From Rhynchopus sp. YZ270_cl-10 (lineage: Eukaryota > Euglenozoa > Diplonemea > Diplonemida > Diplonemidae): DNA of 64,000 bases. The stretch lies in NCBI GenBank assembly GCA_964035575.1, contig OZ037923.1:496001-560000 (forward strand), written 5' to 3'. The notes under the pieces were generated by a model that was not told where the DNA came from, made no database searches, and saw only the letters and a program-made list of their open reading frames with translations. The position numbers and the translations under genes were made by a program. The stretch's first letter is position 1; each line of letters opens with the position of its first letter. Below, in pieces: positions 61,386 through 64,000 of this stretch.

Positions 61386-61750
61386 CACAGTACAGTACAG
61401 TACAGTACAGTACAGTACAGTACAGTACAGTACAGTACAGTACAGTACAGTACAGTACAGTACAGTACAGTACAGTACAGTACAGTACAGTACAGTACAG
61501 TACAGTACAGTACAGTACAGTACAGTACAGTACAGTACAGTACAGTACAGTACAGTACAGTACAGTACAGTACAGTACAGTACAGTACAGTACAGTACAG
61601 TACAGTACAGTACAGTACAGTACAGTACAGTACAGTACAGTACAGTACAGTACAGTACAGTACAGTACAGTACAGTACAGTACAGTACAGTACAGTACAG
61701 TACAGTACAGTACAGTACAGTACAGTACAGTACAGTACAGTACAGTACAG
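61386..61750 (+). repeat. TACAG 5-mer tandem array (about 73 copies)
   Basis: Perfect GTACA/TACAG array. The long open frames across it (VQYST) are artefacts. Confidence 0.95.
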
Positions 61751-63012
61751 TGTAAAAAACTCAAAAATCCCGCTCGCGCCTTGGCGAAAAATATTTTTTC
61801 AAAAAACCGGCTTTATTTGAAAGATTGAGATCCGCTGACCCCAAAAAACAAAATCGGCCCCAGCCAAGAATAGCTATACAAAAGCAGAATAACGGCGAGA
61901 GCATTTCCCACGTAATTTCTTAAGGGATTTTTTCTCGGCCCAGAGGCCCGGCCCGCGGCCCCACGTTACAGGTACCCCTGCCTCCCCCCTCCCCAAAACG
62001 CGGACATTTTTTGTTTTTTTTCCCCCTATTTTTTGCTGGTTTTTGGGTGACGGGGTGCAAATTCGTGACCCAAAACACAGTTTTTTGGCATTTCCGGAAT
62101 CCGTCCAGAAAGTGGTGGGGTCAATCTCGAAAATTGGACAATTTTTTGACCACTTAAATTTTTGAAAATATGAGCCCGGTTCCTTATACGTGGGGCCCAT
62201 TTTCGGCCAAAAAATGCTGCTGAAAAAATTTTTCAGGTGAAAATTTTTCAGCCCCAAAACATGCCGCGATTGGCATTTCCGGGATCTGTCCGCGCTGTGG
62301 TGGGGTCAATTTGCCGAAATGGCCAAGTTCTTGGTTTTGGTCAAAATGAGTGTAAGGTAAAGGGGCCAAGGTAAATCCCACAACCCATATTTTCTCTCTC
62401 TGATGCTGAAACCATGAAAATGTGCAAAAACACCGGCATTTGCATTTCCGGAATCCGTCCGTTCTGTGGTGGGGTCAATTTGCCAAAATGGACAAGTTCT
62501 TGATTTTGGTCAAAACCCGTCAGTGTAAGGTAAAGGGGTCCAAGTGTTTGCCTGTAGAAGCACATGGTAGCAGGGGTTTAAGGGCCCCCCATTCGTGTAC
62601 ATTTTGCAAAAAAACGCGGGCATCTTGTATTTTTTATGTTGCCCGAAAACACCGGCATTTGCATTTCCTGAATCCGCCGGTTCTGTGGTGGGGTCAATTT
62701 GCCGAAATGGACGAGTTTTTATAAATTTTGGTCAAAATCGTGTACAACCCCAGTGAAGAAAAAAATTTTCGAGGAAAAAAAAACCCCAAAATGTCCGCGT
62801 TTTCTGGAATTTCAGACCCCCCCCCCTAGGCATACTTGTCCCCCCAATATGGGGAGGCCCTATTCCCCCATATTTTGGTACCCTACACTTTTGCGGCAAA
62901 TATGGGGGAAATATGGGGGGAATACAGCAGGAATACTGCACAAATATGGGGGATTATGGGGGATTATGGGGGAATATGGGGGAAATATGGGGGTGTTTTC
63001 CTATTGTTTTCC

Positions 63013-63089
63013 TAGTGTACTAGTGTACTAGTGTACTAGTGTACTAGTGTACTAGTGTACTAGTGTACTAGTGTACTAGTGTACTAGTA
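63013..63089 (+). repeat. TAGTGTAC 8-mer tandem array (about 9 copies)
   Basis: Uniform units inside the 0.8-kb element. Confidence 0.9.
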
Positions 63090-63400
63090 AGTGGGCTATA
63101 GGTCAAACGCAGGGGCAATGCTAACCCGTCTGTGTCGAGGGCCTTATCGATGGCACCGGAAGGCCCGATGTCGTGAAGCTTTGTGTTGAAACCATCCGGG
63201 CGGTTAGGTCTGTTGATGCCTGACACCGGTGGCAAAACAGGGGAGTCTGAGAGGAACTCATAATGTTGCCCTTCTTTCTGCCCATACCAAAACGTCAGCA
63301 GGTTTGCCCTTCTTATAGGGACTTACAACCATGTAATCCTCATGCGTCAGAGAAACGTCGAAAATGTTGTGTTGGAGGGGTGGGTAGGTAAGTAACGTAC
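63085..63400 (-). pseudogene. coding fragment inside the 0.8-kb element, unknown
   Basis: The minus strand reads NIFDVSLTHEDYMVVSPYKK, then in a shifted frame FWYGQKEGQHYEFLSDSPVL, PPVSGINRPNRPDGFNTKLH and GPSGAIDKALDTDGLALPL. The composition is protein-like and differs sharply from the surrounding repeats. No family recognised. It may be a piece of a host gene carried by the element. Confidence 0.4.
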
Positions 63401-63404
63401 AGAA

Positions 63405-63463
63405 GCAGTACACCAGTACACCAGTACACCAGTACACCAGTACACCAGTACACCAGTACATCT
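63405..63463 (+). repeat. AGTACACC 8-mer tandem array (about 7 copies)
   Basis: Second 8-mer array in the 0.8-kb element. Its unit is not the complement of the TAGTGTAC unit, though both contain GTAC. Confidence 0.9.
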
Positions 63464-64000
63464 ATTCCCCCATAAAAAATATGGGGGAAATATGGGGAAA
63501 ATATGGGGGAATATGGGGGGGGAAATCCCCCATATTTCCCCCATATTTTCCCCATATTTTACCCCTCCCCATAATGGGGGGACAAGTATGCCTAGGGGGG
63601 GTCACAAGGGGAGGACACTGCACTTTTTCAGGGTTTTTGAATTCTACGCGCAGCGCAGTGTCCGACCCCACAAGTCACTACCCAAGACCCCCCAGAAAAC
63701 GTCCTGGAGGCCCGAAAATACCAAAAATAGTGACCAGAAGTGACCAGAAAATGAAAATTCCGAAAAAAAAAGGGGTCGTGGGACAGGGTTTGTACCTTGC
63801 CTATTCCTATTTTTAAGCACATAAACGAGATATGGCCATGGCAACAGCCCATGACTCATATTTTAGGAAGTAAAGGATACATCTTGCCTAATGTCATCTA
63901 ATTGCGTTTGAATACAGCCAAAAGAAGACAAGACGGTCACCTGGCATCTGTATTTTGTGGGTCGTAGTGACCAATGTATACACGCGCTTAGGTACCCACA

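Larger units (their letters stand above)
60515..62015. mobile_element. 1.5-kb inverted-end element carrying two microsatellites
   Basis: The left end has AAAACGCGGACAATGTCCGC (a palindrome), then GGGGTACCTGTAACG. The right end is the inverse (CGTTACAGGTACCCC...CCCCAAAACGCGGACATT). Between the ends lie the 9-mer and 5-mer arrays and unique sequence, and no transposase. The same TGTCCGCGTTTT..GGAATTTCAGACCCC end occurs at 62790-62825. Confidence 0.7.
62790..63605. mobile_element. 0.8-kb inverted-end element with a captured coding piece
   Basis: The left end CCCCCTAGGCATACTTGTCC..CCCAATATGGGG pairs with CCCCATAATGGGGGGACAAG..TATGCCTAGGGGG at the right. AAATATGGGGGAA blocks lie inside both ends. 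It encloses two 8-mer arrays and the coding-like piece at 63085-63400. Confidence 0.7.
60241..64000. other. gene-poor right edge with inverted elements and arrays
   Basis: No intact gene. It includes a strong hairpin CCGTCGTGCCCTTCTC/GAGAAGGGCACGACGG (about 60392-60433), two inverted-end elements, tandem arrays, and five copies of a GGAATCCGTCC..GTGGTGGGGTCAATTTG unit. 63640-64000 shows nothing recognisable. Confidence 0.7.

Noticed and set aside
60497-61828. Long frames of HSI, VYT, TQY, VQYST tripeptides
   Set aside because: They are translations of 9-mer and 5-mer arrays, open in all frames because the units lack stops.

Overview
The window is nuclear DNA of a unicellular eukaryote. Coding exons are GC-balanced and long. 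They are separated by AT-rich spacers full of A/T homopolymers, short hairpin repeats and microsatellites. About seventeen genes can be supported, and every one lies on the minus strand (about 1.3 to 59.1 kb). Seven to nine of them carry a single intron (35 to 428 nt), nearly always starting GTATGC/GTATGA and ending ACAG. Such a long one-direction gene array, together with a P-loop NTPase resembling the RHS/Crinkler class, fits Euglenozoa (diplonemid- or kinetoplastid-like) best. That is inference: no spliced leader, rRNA or tRNA was found that would fix the taxonomy.

Layout, left to right: a split zinc-ribbon/coiled-coil protein (1.3-2.3 kb); an 861-aa beta-rich repetitive protein (3.4-5.9 kb); a large low-complexity, coiled-coil PDZ protein (7.1-10.6 kb); a tandem pair of OST3/OST6-type oligosaccharyltransferase subunits (12.4-15.9 kb); a VPS9-domain Rab5 exchange-factor-like protein (18.7-21.3 kb); an L-xylulose reductase-type SDR (23.2-23.9 kb); a six-pass membrane class III nucleotidyl cyclase (26.2-29.7 kb); an RHS/Crinkler-like NTPase region flanked by 1.2-1.4 kb direct repeats (29.8-34.6 kb); a membrane-anchored P-loop ATPase with a 35-nt intron (35.2-36.8 kb); a WD40 protein (37.5-38.6 kb); and five members of an unrecognised four-pass membrane family with a four-cysteine ectodomain (39.4-59.1 kb). 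The last three of these sit in near-identical 2.5-3 kb segmental duplications.

The spacers hold at least six families of short structured repeats (called A to F here), several MITE-like inverted repeats, a 513-bp foldback built of CGCGCGTT blocks, three larger elements with long inverted ends (45.4-49.7, 60.5-62.0, 62.8-63.6 kb), and simple tandem arrays (8-mer, 9-mer, 5-mer). Families A and B keep one orientation, antisense to all the genes. The last 4 kb (60.2-64.0) hold no supportable intact gene.

Functionally the genes lean toward the endomembrane and cell surface: N-glycosylation (OST3/6), Rab5 activation (VPS9), cyclic-nucleotide signalling (cyclase) and multi-pass surface proteins whose tails carry a DPLL sorting-like motif and repeated WxQxxWDP motifs. 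No operon-like functional coupling is shown. The common strand suggests long shared transcription units rather than a shared pathway. Splice joins were worked out by reading frame, splice consensus and domain continuity, not from transcripts.
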